From NCBI RefSeq assembly GCF_004193775.1, contig NC_041016.1, forward strand, positions 30,472,644 through 30,536,643: DNA of 64,000 bases, in the 5' to 3' direction. The stretch comes from Glycine soja (taxonomy: Eukaryota; Streptophyta; Magnoliopsida; Fabales; Fabaceae). Made by a program: the position numbers and the translations under genes. The notes under the pieces are model-generated. The model was not told the origin of the DNA, ran no database searches, and worked only from the letters and a program-made list of their open reading frames with translations. Positions 22,192 to 33,106 of the stretch are shown in pieces (positions within the stretch are counted from its first letter, which is position 1; each line of letters opens with the position of its first letter).

Positions 22192-24062
22192 GTTGGTTTC
22201 TAAGTTGTGGTTCTTTCTTGTTGGAGGTTTGAAAACAAAAGGTAAAAGAAACTATGGTTGAAACTAGCCAAAATAAACACTAAAAGAGGTGTGAAAGATA
22301 AGGTAAAAAAAAAACTAATTAGTAAAATGCAAGCTATCTAGGCGATTTGACAATGGAAGGTAAAAGAAATAAGCTATGAAAGTAAGCAAGAAATGTAAAC
22401 TAGGTGAATCCTAAGAGTGTTTGGATGACCACATTCAAGGTTCCCAACAAAACACTCACTATCCTAAGCAAAAATTGCCTAAAATTATTACACACAAATG
22501 GAAGTTTGGTAACCTATTGGAGGCTCCCAACACACTTCCAATGAAAGACCTTTTTGTTACAAAAACTTGAAAGCAATGAAGGTAAGTAAATTGCAAATTA
22601 CAAAATTACAAAACGGTCCTCAATTTTGGTGGTTGTTCTCTCTTTGGTGATTCACTCAATTTGGAGTGCTTCTTAGTCCAATAGCTCTTAAGGTGGTTGG
22701 CCCCTTGCTTCTGGACTCAAATTCTTCAAGGGATGGCACCAATCCTCCTTCCAATTCCCTATATGGCAACCCACAAACAAGGAAACAAAGAGCCAAGCAA
22801 TAACCAAAGACCAAAAAAAAAATGAAATGAAAGCTAAACCGATGGAGTTTTAACAAGACAATTTTTCAAGGATTATTCAACAATTAAAGCAATGAAAAGG
22901 ACATAGAAGCAAGCTAGGACTCAAAGAGAAACTTAGAATGGCTCTAGAGTAGAGTAAAAAAAACTGAAAAAAAAAGACTCAACAAAACTCTAGCTTTGGC
23001 ACTTGTCTTCACACTAATTTTGAATTGAAATTTCCAATTATAGAATAAATTTTGAGCCAAAACAACAAGCACCCTTCCCTTTCACCTTTTTTTTTCTGGA
23101 TACTGATTTTCCTGCCAACTTGTGCGATTTTTCGTATTTTTTCCTTTTATCCAAATCACTTGTTTCTTTTTTTATAACTTTTTTCCAGATGTCTAGAAAA
23201 TTCAGTAAAAATTTCAGCTCAAAATTCGAAGTAACCAATTCTCAGTAATTTTTACAAGTTTGTATGCCCAAGCTGCCAGCACCAGCGATTTGTTTCTTTA
23301 AGCATGGTATATTGATTGCCTTGGGCTTACTTTCAACCTTCCTATGTATGTTGAACTCACTAGGATTGTTTACCACAGTTTTCGGAGTTCAATATTCACT
23401 TAGGATCAACATTTCAGCCAGCAATTCAATCACCAAAACTCAAATTCACAATAGACACAATCATAAAGAAATCTAAAAGTTCAAGAAAAGGTTCACAATC
23501 AAAGACTCTCTAAGAATTTTGCATGAACATGTTAAGGACTAATTAACATGAAAGATTTGACTCAAATCAAATAATAGGCTAAAAGAATTTCATACACTCA
23601 TGAACAAATGAGTTAGACAAAGAAACAAGAAAATAAAATTCAGCACAACATAAGAAATCTTATGTGACAAGTTTCATGACTAGACATGACTTCTATGACA
23701 AAACTACAATAGGTGAACAAGTCACTCTAGATTTTTGAGGGTTTTCTTCTACTTTAATATTTTTGTAATAATTTTATGGTTTAGGTTTCAGCCACAAAAA
23801 ATAACAAGACAAAACTCAAAGGAACCTAAACTCAACACAATTCATGGTTCAAGAACAAGAACAAGAAATTTGAACCATAGAAAATCAAATCTAACTTCTA
23901 TAGCAAGTTTAATCGGTGGAAACTCTAAACAATCATGTTAACAACATTTAGAACAAGACATGTGAGGAGATACATGGAGAAAAATGAAGACACAACAATG
24001 GAAGAGAAGGTAAAGAAAAAAAATTAATGGAGGTTTAAGGAGCACCTACTTGAAGCTCTTGT
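22192..24062 (-). other. Gypsy 5' leader, no gene
   Basis: About 1.87 kb between primer-binding site and gag start. AT-rich with no credible open frame; small frames here are not supported by any motif. Long untranslated leaders are common in plant gypsy elements. Confidence 0.7.
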
Positions 24063-24075
24063 GCTCTGATTACCA
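24063..24075 (-). other. Primer-binding site of young gypsy element
   Basis: On minus, TGGTAATCAGAGC two bases after the LTR. It resembles the initiator-Met tRNA complement TGGTATCAGAGC with one extra A. This fixes the element orientation. Confidence 0.75.
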
Positions 24076-24077
24076 CT

Positions 24078-24997
24078 TGATGGAAGCTTGCTTGTGGAGC
24101 TTCTATGGAGGCTGGATCTTTGAGCTTCAATGAGGTCCTTCAATGGTGATTTTTCACCATGGAGATGCAGCGGAAGGCAAAGGAGAAGAGGATAGGGGAG
24201 GCACCATCCACTAGGGAATAAGCCAAGGAAGAAGGAGTTTCACCACCAAGAATTGCCTTGGATAAGAAGCTTGAAGAGGATGCTTTAATGGAGGAAAAGA
24301 AAGAGAGAAGGGGGGAGCACGAAATTGAAGGAATAAAAGAAGGAAAGAAGTGGAACTTTGAAGTGTATCTCATAAGACTTTCATTCATCAAAGTTACAAC
24401 AAGTGTTACACATGCTTCTATTTATAGACTAGGTAGCTTCCTTTAGAAGCTTTCTTAAGAAAACTTCCTTGAGAAGCTTTCTTAAGAAAACTTCCTTGAG
24501 AAGTTTTTTTGAGAAAACTTCCTTGAGAAGCTAGAGTTTAGCTACACACACCCATCTAAAAACTAAGCTCACCTCCTTGAGAAGCTAGAGCTTAGCTACA
24601 CACACCCATCTAAAAACTAAGCTTACCTCCTTGAGAAGCTTTCTTGAGAAGCTAGAGCTTAGCTACACACCCCTATAATAGCTAAGCTCACCCCCATGAC
24701 AAAAAAACATGAAAATACAAAAAAAATCCTACTACAAAGACTACTCAAAATGCCCTGAAATACAAGGCTAAAACCCTATACTACTAGAATGGCCAAAATA
24801 CAAGGCCCAAAATAAGAAAACAACTTATTCTACTATTTACAAAGAAGAGTGGACCCAACCTTGGCCCATGGGCTCAAAAGTCTACCCTAAGGTTCATGAG
24901 AACCCTAAGGCCTTCTTTATCAACTCTAGCCCAATCCTCTTGGAGCCTCTTGCTCATGGCTCTGGTAACTGGTCCTTTCCTAGGGAGGATTGCATCA
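24078..24997 (-). repeat. Right LTR (5' LTR) of young gypsy element
   Basis: 920-bp partner of 16,681-17,600 with about four substitutions. As the 5' LTR on minus it would drive the genomic transcript. Confidence 0.95.
24419..24426 (-). promoter_or_regulatory. TATA box in gypsy 5' LTR
   Basis: Minus-strand TATAAATA within GTCTATAAATAGAAGC; the matching site in the left LTR is at 17,022-17,029. Confidence 0.6.
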
Positions 24998-25210
24998 TCT
25001 GGCAAATGCCTTTATGTAATTAGAAAGGGAATGTACTGGCTGAGACCTCTTCCAAGAGGTGCAACACATATGTACTTAAGTCAGGGGTTGTAGCTGGTAC
25101 TTAATTCATCTTGTGTACCAGCTATGTTCAAAATATATTTGTACTCACAGTACTTGTGGTACTCTTTCATCTATCTAATACATATCTATTTTTGCTGAGC
25201 AAAAAAAAAT
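24998..25210 (+). mobile_element. LINE 3' tail continued after the gypsy insertion
   Basis: GGCAAATGCCTTTATG onward continues the LINE tail broken at 16,680. It holds a 3' UTR with short GTACTT/AGTACC repeats and ends in an A tract at 25,201-25,209. This is the expected LINE 3' end. Confidence 0.75.
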
Positions 25211-25578
25211 TATCTTTGCTGATAAAAAAAAATAAAATAAAAAACAAAAATAAGTACACTGCCCCTAAAATACCAACATTATACTCACTACTGTTCAGCT
25301 TGCCATAATTTATATAAAAAACAATATAATCCTCATACAAATACAATCATGCAAGCATATTTCAAAACTTAAAATAGGAATAAACAACTCTGAACAAATT
25401 AACTTATGTACACTTGGCAAATTTGTTTTCACTAATATTAGTAGGTCATCACCACTGCAGTAGAATTTAAGTTAAATTTAGATAAGTACCTTATGAAGAG
25501 GCCAGCTACCTTGTCACACCTAATAAGTTAGAATTGAAGAAATTTCTGCATGTATAATTGAACAAATTTGTTATCAAA
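25211..25578. other. AT-rich, no gene seen
   Basis: Sequence after the LINE A tract with further A/T runs. Contains CACTACTG at 25,269, which is not followed by the hairpin repeats of the local CACTA family. Nothing else is recognisable. Confidence 0.4.
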
Positions 25579-25609
<31 letters not shown>

Positions 25610-25618
25610 TTGTATGAT

Positions 25619-25653
<35 letters not shown>

Positions 25654-25708
25654 TATGATGAGTGTGTGTGTGTATGTGTGTGTGTGTGTGTGTGTGTCAT
25701 GAGTGTGT
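25579..25708. repeat. (TG)n microsatellite with TGTATGATGAG interruptions
   Basis: TG tracts separated by GTTTGTATGATGAGTG twice. Third TG-rich tract in the window. Confidence 0.95.
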
Positions 25709-25763
25709 GTGTCTCTGTGTGTTATGTTTCTAATTTAAAGTTCTAAGCTGTTTATTTTGTCTT

Positions 25764-25900
25764 AGGATGATGATGATAACACTGTTCTCCATATAGCAGC
25801 AGAAACATAAAAAATGATACGTGAAAATCTTGATTAGCTCATTGTATGCTTGGGAATCCTAATGCTGATGTATTAGTCAGAAACTACTGCCAAGTTGCAG
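25764..25900 (+). other. Possible ankyrin-repeat exon remnant
   Basis: After a TTTGTCTTAG acceptor-like sequence the plus strand reads DDDDNTVLHIAAET and then a stop. NTVLHIAA is the typical start of an ankyrin repeat. Too short and broken to name a gene. Confidence 0.3.
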
Positions 25901-26139
25901 CTCTATGCACTCATTGTCATTACATTTTGATAATTTATATCACTTGTAAAGCATGACAACATGTTTTCTTTTGGATTGAATTTCCTTTAATTTCTATATT
26001 AGTAACACTGGAGGTGAAGTAAAAAAAAGTAATCAATTACCAGGACAGAAGAATTTATCAGCCAATTTCTCAAAAGGGGTCCTGTCGTTGTAAATATACC
26101 TACATCATTATCAACACAAGCATAAGATTGTTGTGTGTT

Positions 26140-26270
26140 TTTTTTTATTAGCCAAAAATATAATATATTCATTAATAAGTACTAGAGGTACTAAATTGAT
26201 ACATATTTGTATAAGTACGAATCATAGCTGATTCTCTAACAAGCCTTGATATTATACAAGCTGAAAGAAA
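26140..26270 (-). mobile_element. Possible LINE 3' end, minus strand
   Basis: A T tract followed by TTAGCCAAAAATATAATATATTC and AGTACTAGAGGTACT resembles, in reverse, the A-tailed LINE end at 27,760-27,858 and 25,120-25,209. Only the tail is present. Confidence 0.35.
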
Positions 26271-26779
26271 ACTACATAGGATAATAGTGCAGAGCTGTAT
26301 CCTATTTCCCTATGTTGGGGACCTTGCAGTGTTAAGAGTGATTGTGGGTGCTTGCATATGCATGGCCACTTTCCCTTTGCTATTCCTAATGTATCTCAGT
26401 TGGCAGATACTGAGTTAAGGAAATGAGAATAAAAAAAGACAATTGATGATAAGAAAAAGGTTGGGAAACTGGTGATTCTATGAACGTGGAATCGGCTTGT
26501 GTCTGATTCGTACGTGGAAAGCCCTTTCCACTCTTGGTTTCATTTTTTTTTTTTTACCTTATTAGAACAACAATCTGCCTCTAAAACATACTCACACAAG
26601 CCCTTGGTGTCACTTTGGACATTCCAAGCTCCAACCTTAGATTCTTTCTTGTTAGAGGAAGCCCTTATATAATTGCTTCTGATTCCAAGTATGTGGAAAG
26701 TCTTGACAAGTTCAGTTCTTGTTACCCTTGCTGTCTCCCTCTCCCCCTGCTCATAGTGGTCCACTCTCCCTCATCTCTC

Positions 26780-27858
26780 TCTGTCTCCTCTCGGTTTCTC
26801 GGTCTCTCTCTCTCCTCTCTCATGAATCCAAAAATTTCAGCAAGCAAAATAATAAGTCTTGCCAAAAGACAAGTGTGGTTAGTGAATGGAAGGTGTTTGT
26901 TAGAAAAATGGGAAGTTGCCAAAAGCAGGCCCAACACAGGGGAGATCAATGCACACAGTGTGAGGCTCCTTTATCGGGTGACATCGTACATCCTGCAGCT
27001 AATGAAAGTCCAGAAGCTAATGGAAATTCGAAGAAACCAGATGAAATAGACATCCAAGAGGAAGAGTCTCAATGGGAATTAGCAAAAAGCATGAGAGTTC
27101 ATACTGAGTTACAATAGCCAACAGTCATTAGCAAGATAATGGAGATGGAAATCAGAGATAAGCAGGAGGTTGCAGAGATAGGAAAAAGACAAAGTGCACC
27201 ATGAATATTGTATCCTACAACGTCAGAGGTCTCGACAGAGGGGTTAAAGGGGCTGCAATTAGGAGGATGGTAAGGAAGCACAAAGTTGACATGATATGCA
27301 TCCAAGAATCCAAGAGGGAGCTAATTGACAAGGCTACGTGCCAGGCCTTATGGGGGAATGCAGATATTGGATGGGAATTCCAGCCATCAATAAACACAGT
27401 TGGCGGCTTAGTGTGTGTTTGGAATGAGAATGCATTCAGACTGGAAAGAAAGGAAATGGATAGAGGATTTATTCTATTGGATGGAGTGTGGACCCAGGAA
27501 AATCAGAGAACATGTGTTGTGAATATTTACTCTCCGTGTGATAGTCAACAAAAGTGGATTCTATGGGATGCACTCAAGCAGATAAAACAACAAGACCCAG
27601 ACTGTATATGGTGCTTTATGGGTGACTTCAACAATATAAGGCATCATTCTGAAAGAGAGGGTATATCACCTAGGGGAGCAGAAGCTAGTATTATCAATGA
27701 TTTCAACGAATGGATTGTCTTTTCTACTGGGTTAGCTTGGGATTTCTTTTGGAGGGCAGCACCAGAGGTGCTTGTATTTCTTTTAATTCAGTACCACTTG
27801 TACTACTTTGATTATCTTAATAATATAATATATTTTATGCCTTCCAAAAAAAAAAAGG
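26780..27858 (+). mobile_element. LINE with endonuclease, RT deleted
   Basis: A CT-rich leader (26,735-26,820) and a short basic, Lys/Gln-rich frame (26,719-27,117) precede an open frame from 27,201. That frame reads the apurinic-type endonuclease: MNIVSYNVRGLDRGVKG, then MICIQESKRE (metal-binding Glu), GGLVCVWNENAF, VVNIYSPCD and CFMGDFNNIRHHSER (GDFN box). Near 27,730 coding sequence passes directly into a 3' tail (CAGAGGTGCTTGTATTTC ... GCCTTCC plus A tract at 27,846). The whole RT and zf-RVT, about 3 kb, are absent. It is a deleted or 5'-3' chimeric insertion and cannot move itself. Confidence 0.8.
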
Positions 27859-27899
27859 AAATACCTAATAGGACAAAGGGAAAAGTCATATGAGCACAT

Positions 27900-29087
27900 C
27901 ATATATAATACTACTGATTTCTGCTGTGCAAAAAAAAAAAACCATACAAGAACAAAAAATGCTATTCAAGAAATTAAGGCAGCTACCAGATTTTTAGAAC
28001 ATACAATAAAGATTCATATTCATCCACATTCAGTACATTGCTGGAAACGGAGAGCAGAACCTAATGGATACACAACAAGGAGCGCATACCTTTTGATGCA
28101 AGAAGAAGCAACTGAGGAAAATAGTGACCAGAACCTAATGGATACACAGCTTTCCAAGCAACACTACCTGCATTTGAAACCCTAGCTAGTAGTAGTAACT
28201 ATTTAAGAAACTAACTAACAATCTATAAGAAGAAAGACCACAAACACCACGTACGCGGAAGCACAAACTTACAATGAAGACATGAAGCTTACCTCGAACA
28301 CAACAGCGACAATGCCGACGAGATTGTACCTCAGGTGAAATGTACCTCAACAGACCACAAACACCACGTACTACCAGTCAAATGTACCTCTGGTGACCAC
28401 CAATTCGCCAATCCTTGCACCAGAAACCAAAAAAGCTCTTTAGCTTAACCAAGGGTTCCAGAAACATACCTAGCACGAAAGGGAGAACAACAACCTTCGA
28501 TAGAACAACACAGGTAGATGAAGCGTACCTGTCACGGTCTTCAGTGCAATGGAGAACAACAGCCTTCGATGTTTACAGTGCAATGGAGAAGAGAGCGCGA
28601 AAGGGTTCACAGAAAAGAAGAAAGCAAGAGAGGCTAGGGTAAACGGAGAAGAAGGGAGTGCGAGCGAAATAGGTCATTTCAAATGTAAGTTTAACATCGG
28701 TTTTCAATAAAACCCAGATGTTAACAAATTGATGTCAACGTTAACATCGGTTTTCTTCAAAAAACTGATGTTAACAGATTATATGTTAACATCGGTTTTC
28801 TGAAAACCGATGTTAACGAATCGCCTATAACATCGGTTTTTTTCAAAACCGATGTTAACGAATTGACTCTAACATCGGTTTTATGAAAACCGATGTTAAC
28901 GTCGCTTCGTTAACATCGGTTTTCTTGAAAACCGATGTTTTAGGCGATTCGTTAACATCGGTTTTCAGAAAACCGATGTTAAGAAATACACATTATTTAC
29001 AATTATGTCACCGCGTTTACGTTAACATCAGTTTTTGACAAAACCGATGTTAATCCGCTGATGTTAAATCAGCTTTTTCTAGTAGTG
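27900..29087. mobile_element. CACTA-like element fragment with right terminus
   Basis: Ends in TTTTTCTAGTAGTG at 29,074-29,087, the reverse of a CACTACTAGAAAAA terminus shared with the elements at 41,657 and 55,030. Inside it lie eight hairpin repeats (28,690-29,062). The part 27,930-28,680 is GC-richer with no recognised protein. The left terminus is not found and may have been removed by the LINE at 27,858. It lies in an intron-like position just upstream of the FDM-like XH exon. Confidence 0.7.
28690..29062. repeat. CACTA subterminal hairpin array, eight units
   Basis: TTAACATCGGTTTTC followed within a few bases by GAAAACCGATGTTAA, repeated about every 40 bp (starts near 28,692, 28,742, 28,785, 28,828, 28,870, 28,910, 28,952, 29,022). 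Each unit is itself a short palindrome. CACTA transposases bind repeated subterminal motifs; this array is the likely binding region. Confidence 0.85.
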
Positions 29088-29319
29088 CTCGTTCAAATGT
29101 AATAATGTCCCTTTATTATAGATCCCATAAACACATGATCATGTAAGAAAATTTTATGTATATCTCCAATTTAGAGTTTGTTACAACCAAATTGGCATAA
29201 TCTGTAAAACATGGCATGTTATCTGCAGGGTAGGGGATTCAATTATGTGTCACAAATGTAAACTAGCATGGACAATTGAATGAGCAAAATTTGATGTCTT
29301 TCTCTTTTTATTTTTTCAG

Positions 29320-29568
29320 GAAGTAATTGATGAAAATGATCCTAAATTATTATCTTTAAAAAATGATTTGGGAGAGGAGGCATACGTTGCTATGGTGACA
29401 GCTCTAAAGGAATTGCATGAGTATCATAATTCTGATGATGCTAAGAACACCCATAATTCAAGTGAGAAACAAGTGATACCTAAGATATGGGACCCCCAAA
29501 ATGGACGTAGAGCCACCGTAACTGAAGCTTTGAAGTACATAAGCAATAGGGTTATCAAGATGCGGTGA
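29320..29568 (+). pseudogene. Last exon of an FDM/IDN2-like gene (XH domain)
   Basis: Follows a strong acceptor TTTATTTTTTCAG. Reads 82 codons in one frame to TGA at 29,566-29,568: EVIDENDPKLLSLKNDLGEE, then VAMVTALKELHEY, KIWDPQNGRRATVTEAL and YISNR. This is the C-terminal XH domain of FACTOR OF DNA METHYLATION / IDN2 proteins, which act with AGO4-bound transcripts in RNA-directed DNA methylation in the nucleus. The exon is intact, but the expected coiled-coil and XS exons upstream are not found; LINE and CACTA sequence occupies that space. I call it a gene remnant; an intact gene spread over much longer introns is possible but not seen. 3' UTR-like sequence runs to about 29,755. Confidence 0.8.
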
Positions 29569-29945
29569 CGATGAATGGCAATCCCATATTTAATTTATTC
29601 CCTTTATGTAAGCCTACTTTTGGGACACAATACTCAGCACTTGTAATGCTATATAGTTTTATAGGTGTTAGTAATCTTGTGGTTAGATTATATACTATTT
29701 TTGCTATGATAGGTTAAAGAGAGAATAACTACTTTCATTGTTATTAATTTGTCTTTAATTATACTAGTTTGCAACCCGTGCGTACGCACAGATTGTTAGA
29801 TTTTTTTATTCAGCAAGTATTGTAATTTTTTATTATACATAAACACATTAGATTTTGTCCTTATTGGTTGAGAATAGTATATAATGGTATGTACTCAATA
29901 TAGTGAACAATTATGGCTATGCGAGAGATATCTTATATTGCATGA

Positions 29946-29955
29946 TGATAATAAT

Positions 29956-29994
<39 letters not shown>

Positions 29995-30019
29995 AATAAT
30001 AATAATAATAATAATAATT
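29946..30019. repeat. (AAC)n/(AAT)n microsatellite
   Basis: AATAATAACAAC... changing to AATAATAAT, about 74 bp, pure trinucleotide repeat. Confidence 0.95.
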
Positions 30020-31540
30020 AGAAATGAACGAGATAGATATTTGATACACACATAACAAAGAAAACTAACAACATTTCTACCTCAACAGGAAAGAAGAAAT
30101 TTTGACTATAATTTGTTATCACTCATAAATATAAAGGGAAATGATTAAAATACATTGAGCAAGCCTACATAATTTGTCATCAAATTAAATCAAACACATA
30201 AAATTAATAAATTATATAGCAAAATTTATAGTGTTGGAAATGGAGTCGGAATCGCCTGCATGAAGGAAGAAACAAAAAGAATAAAAGGAAAAGAGAAGAA
30301 GATTCAGATGAGAAAGATGGAGAAAGAGAAGATTGAGGGAGAAAACGCAGAGGGAGAAAACACAACAACGGAGAAAACTCAGGAGAACGTAGAAAGAGTA
30401 ATGGATAAGATACACACAATTATAAATATTAAGTGGAATTAAATGAGCCGTTAAATCCGCCAATCAGGAAGCGGCACGTGGCGAGGGTGCTCAAAATTGA
30501 AGCCCTAAAACCCGCACCGCTAAATTTTGTCTTTTCTTGTATTTTAATTAAACACTTATCATACATTATGAAAAATTACGTTGTTACAATTTGGGCTGTG
30601 TGGAGTAGATTGATGGTGTTGTGGGTGTGGTGACCATGACTTTTGAGTGAATAAGTTAGAGAAAGGAACCAAAGAGAGTGATGAGTCAATTCCATTAGTC
30701 AATGTAACAAAATTGATGGAAAAGATATAATTAACATAATTTTGAACAAAAATAAGATTTGATAGAACTTTTCAATAATTAAAAAACTCAATAAATTTTT
30801 TAATTATAATCAAACCTATGTTGAATCTATCAACGGATACTAATTAAAAAAACAATTATTTTACAGGCCTTACAAACTCAATTAAAATTAAATTCAAAAA
30901 TAGGTGGATATTGTTTTAAATGAAATATAAGTAGCTTTTTTAAAAGCATAAGTGTTTGAGAAAGGAAGTAACATAATGAATAAAAACTGGTGGAATGAAT
31001 AACAAATGAATTAGAGTAATTAAGTGGGACAAATGTTACACAGTAAATAGCCCTGAAAATGTGGAATCACGGGTAATTTGTTGAATTTGTCCCTTGTAGT
31101 TGTTTGCTCTATGAGATATTGGGTTTATAACCCATAGCAGCAAGCATCACGGGAGGGAAAAGGAAGGAACAACGTAGAAATCGCAAAAGTAAAAATCGTA
31201 AAAATGGCAAAAAGATACTCTGAGGTGGAGAGCTTGCATGCAAATTCAGATAATTAAGCACTGAGGAAAATGCATAAAAATTATAGCTTACCTCATAGAC
31301 TATCTCCTAAAACTCTTAACAATATCAGAAATATGAGTTTAAGGAAAAAATTGCAATGAAGCATCCAAAAAAACCGCAAAAAGTCAGACAAAAAAAAATG
31401 TTCATAATCATTAGAAGTTCAGCGTAAAGGGGAAGAAATTGTTTCATACCCTAAGGTATTTGACTAACAAGATTAAGAAAAATATAAATCAAATCAAAGC
31501 CCAAAAATATATAGTTGTCTGTGGGATGGTCTTTAACTGG
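30020..31540. other. AT-rich, no gene recognised
   Basis: No frame with a recognisable motif. A short Lys/Glu-rich open frame (30,260-30,442) is a purine-rich tract. Nothing supported. Confidence 0.5.
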
Positions 31541-31565
31541 AAAGAGTGTCATCCTATATAACTTC

Positions 31566-31915
31566 TGAAAGGGAAATACTGGAAATTATAGAATGTACTC
31601 ATTTTATTCCCGTACTAAAACTGAGAATCAACCTCGAAGAGTACAGTGTGTACAATAGTCACAGAGAGAAAAAGAAGAAGAAAGAGAAATGTTCACTCAT
31701 AACCACCCTCCCTCACTACTCCTTCTCTCCCCTCTAAATACCACTATTAGTTGTTTACATAATCCACCAACCTAGAGTTGGGTTTTCTCTCTCTCCCACT
31801 CTTTCTGTTACCCATAGTGGATACGTGAGATTTGGCAAATATTCCCCTCTGTTGAGTTGTCTCAATTGAGTCATTTTTTCCTTCTAGAAGCTTTCCTTTA
31901 TCTGAGATCATTACA
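31566..31915 (-). repeat. Left LTR (3' LTR) of chromovirus
   Basis: 350 bp. On minus it begins TGTAATGATCTC, preceded by a purine tract AAAAGGGGATGGCAT, and ends CCCTTTCA. Bounded by ACTTC. Confidence 0.92.
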
Positions 31916-32832
31916 ATGCCATCCCCTTTTAAAACAACCTTGTCCTCAAGGTTGAAGTTAGGAAAGTTAGCTTGGAATTCAGCAACATTCTCCCAAGTAG
32001 CTTCTGCCTCATCCGTTCCCTCCCATTGCACTAACACTTGAGGTACTTTCTGGTTGCCTTTTAGTAGAGTTCTTACCTGCAGCAGCTTACTAGGCATGAT
32101 AATTGGTCCACTTTCTGTTGTGGTTAAAGGTAAAGGCAAGTATTGTTCTCCTGGTGTTCCTTTAAACAACTTCAGCTGAGAGACATGGAAGACATTGTGT
32201 ATTCTAGCTTCTGCAGGTAACTCTAACTTGTAGGCCACTGCTCCTACTTTGGCCAGAATTTTAAAGGGGCCAAAGAAGCGCATTCCCAGCTTATGATTCT
32301 TTCTAAGAGCAACTGAATGTTGTTTGTATGGTTGTAGTTTAACTAGAACCAAATCTCCCACCTGTAGATTGACATCTTGTCTTTTCTTATCAGCCGGATT
32401 CTTCATATATGTCTGAGCCTTCATCAAATTATCCTTCAATTGTCTCAAAAGTTCATCTCTAGCAGTCAATTGCTCTTGCACAGTTGGAACATCAGTGATT
32501 TCTGGTTGATATCTCACCAAAGTAGGTGGATCTCTACCATACAAAGCTTTGAATGGTGTCATTTGAATACTCGTGTGATAAGTAGTATTGTACCAATATT
32601 CTGCCCATGCTAGCGCCTTGTACCACCCCTTTGGATTCTCAAATGTGAAGCACCTCAAAAACATCTCTAAACATTTGTTTAATACTTCGGATTGACCATC
32701 CATAGCAATATCTTCCCACACTTGTGATGGAATGGGTGGTGGTTGCAATAATCCTGTAGGTAGAGAAGTTGCTGTTTTAGCTCTCTGACAGATGTCACAA
32801 CTCTGCACAAAGCTGTTTACATCCTTCTTCAA
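31747..32832 (-). pseudogene. Chromovirus integrase C-terminal part with chromodomain, core deleted
   Basis: Open for 361 codons. Starts with the end of the HHCC zinc region (SCDICQRAK) and the lead-in to the core (QVWEDIAMD), then jumps straight to GQSEVLNKCLEMFLRC, which normally follows the second catalytic Asp. About 110 residues holding the first two catalytic acids are missing, without loss of frame. The C-terminal GPF region (MRFFGPFKILAKVGAVAYKL) and the chromodomain (VPQVLVQWEGTDEAEATWEN) are well kept. Chromodomains in this clade direct integration to particular chromatin. The protein, if made, could bind but not integrate. Confidence 0.9.
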
Positions 32833-33106
32833 TGATGTCCAGTAGAATTGGCTTGCAATTCTAGCTGTAGTTCTTTTTATCCCAGCATGCCCCCTATGGG
32901 AGAGTTATGAAATTCTTTCAGCAGCTTTTGAATCAATTCTTTTTCCTCAGGAATTACTACCCGATTCTTCCAATACAACAAATTACCCTTGATTGTGTAA
33001 TGTCTCTGTGATTCTGGTTGTTGTTTACACAACTATATCAGTTCCTGCAATGCAACATCTTCTGCAGTATACTAGCTTGAGGTTCAGACCAAGACATCAT
33101 CATCAT

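Larger units (their letters stand above)
16681..24997 (-). mobile_element. Young Ty3-gypsy LTR retrotransposon, CRM-like features
   Basis: Two 920-bp LTRs (16,681-17,600 and 24,078-24,997) with TGATG...CATCA ends differ at only about four positions by eye, so insertion is very recent. On the minus strand a primer-binding site follows the right LTR, gag-protease starts at 22,191, pol follows, and a polypurine tract abuts the left LTR. Order RT, RNase H, integrase is Ty3-gypsy. Only a 3-bp TCT match flanks it, not the usual 5 bp. It splits the 3' tail of a LINE. One frameshift and one in-frame stop separate it from coding intactness. Confidence 0.95.

Noticed and set aside
25268..29087. CACTACTG at 25,269 as the left end of the CACTA fragment ending at 29,087
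   Set aside because: No AACATCGGTTTT-type repeats follow it, and the flanking 3 bp (ACT) do not match CTC after 29,087.
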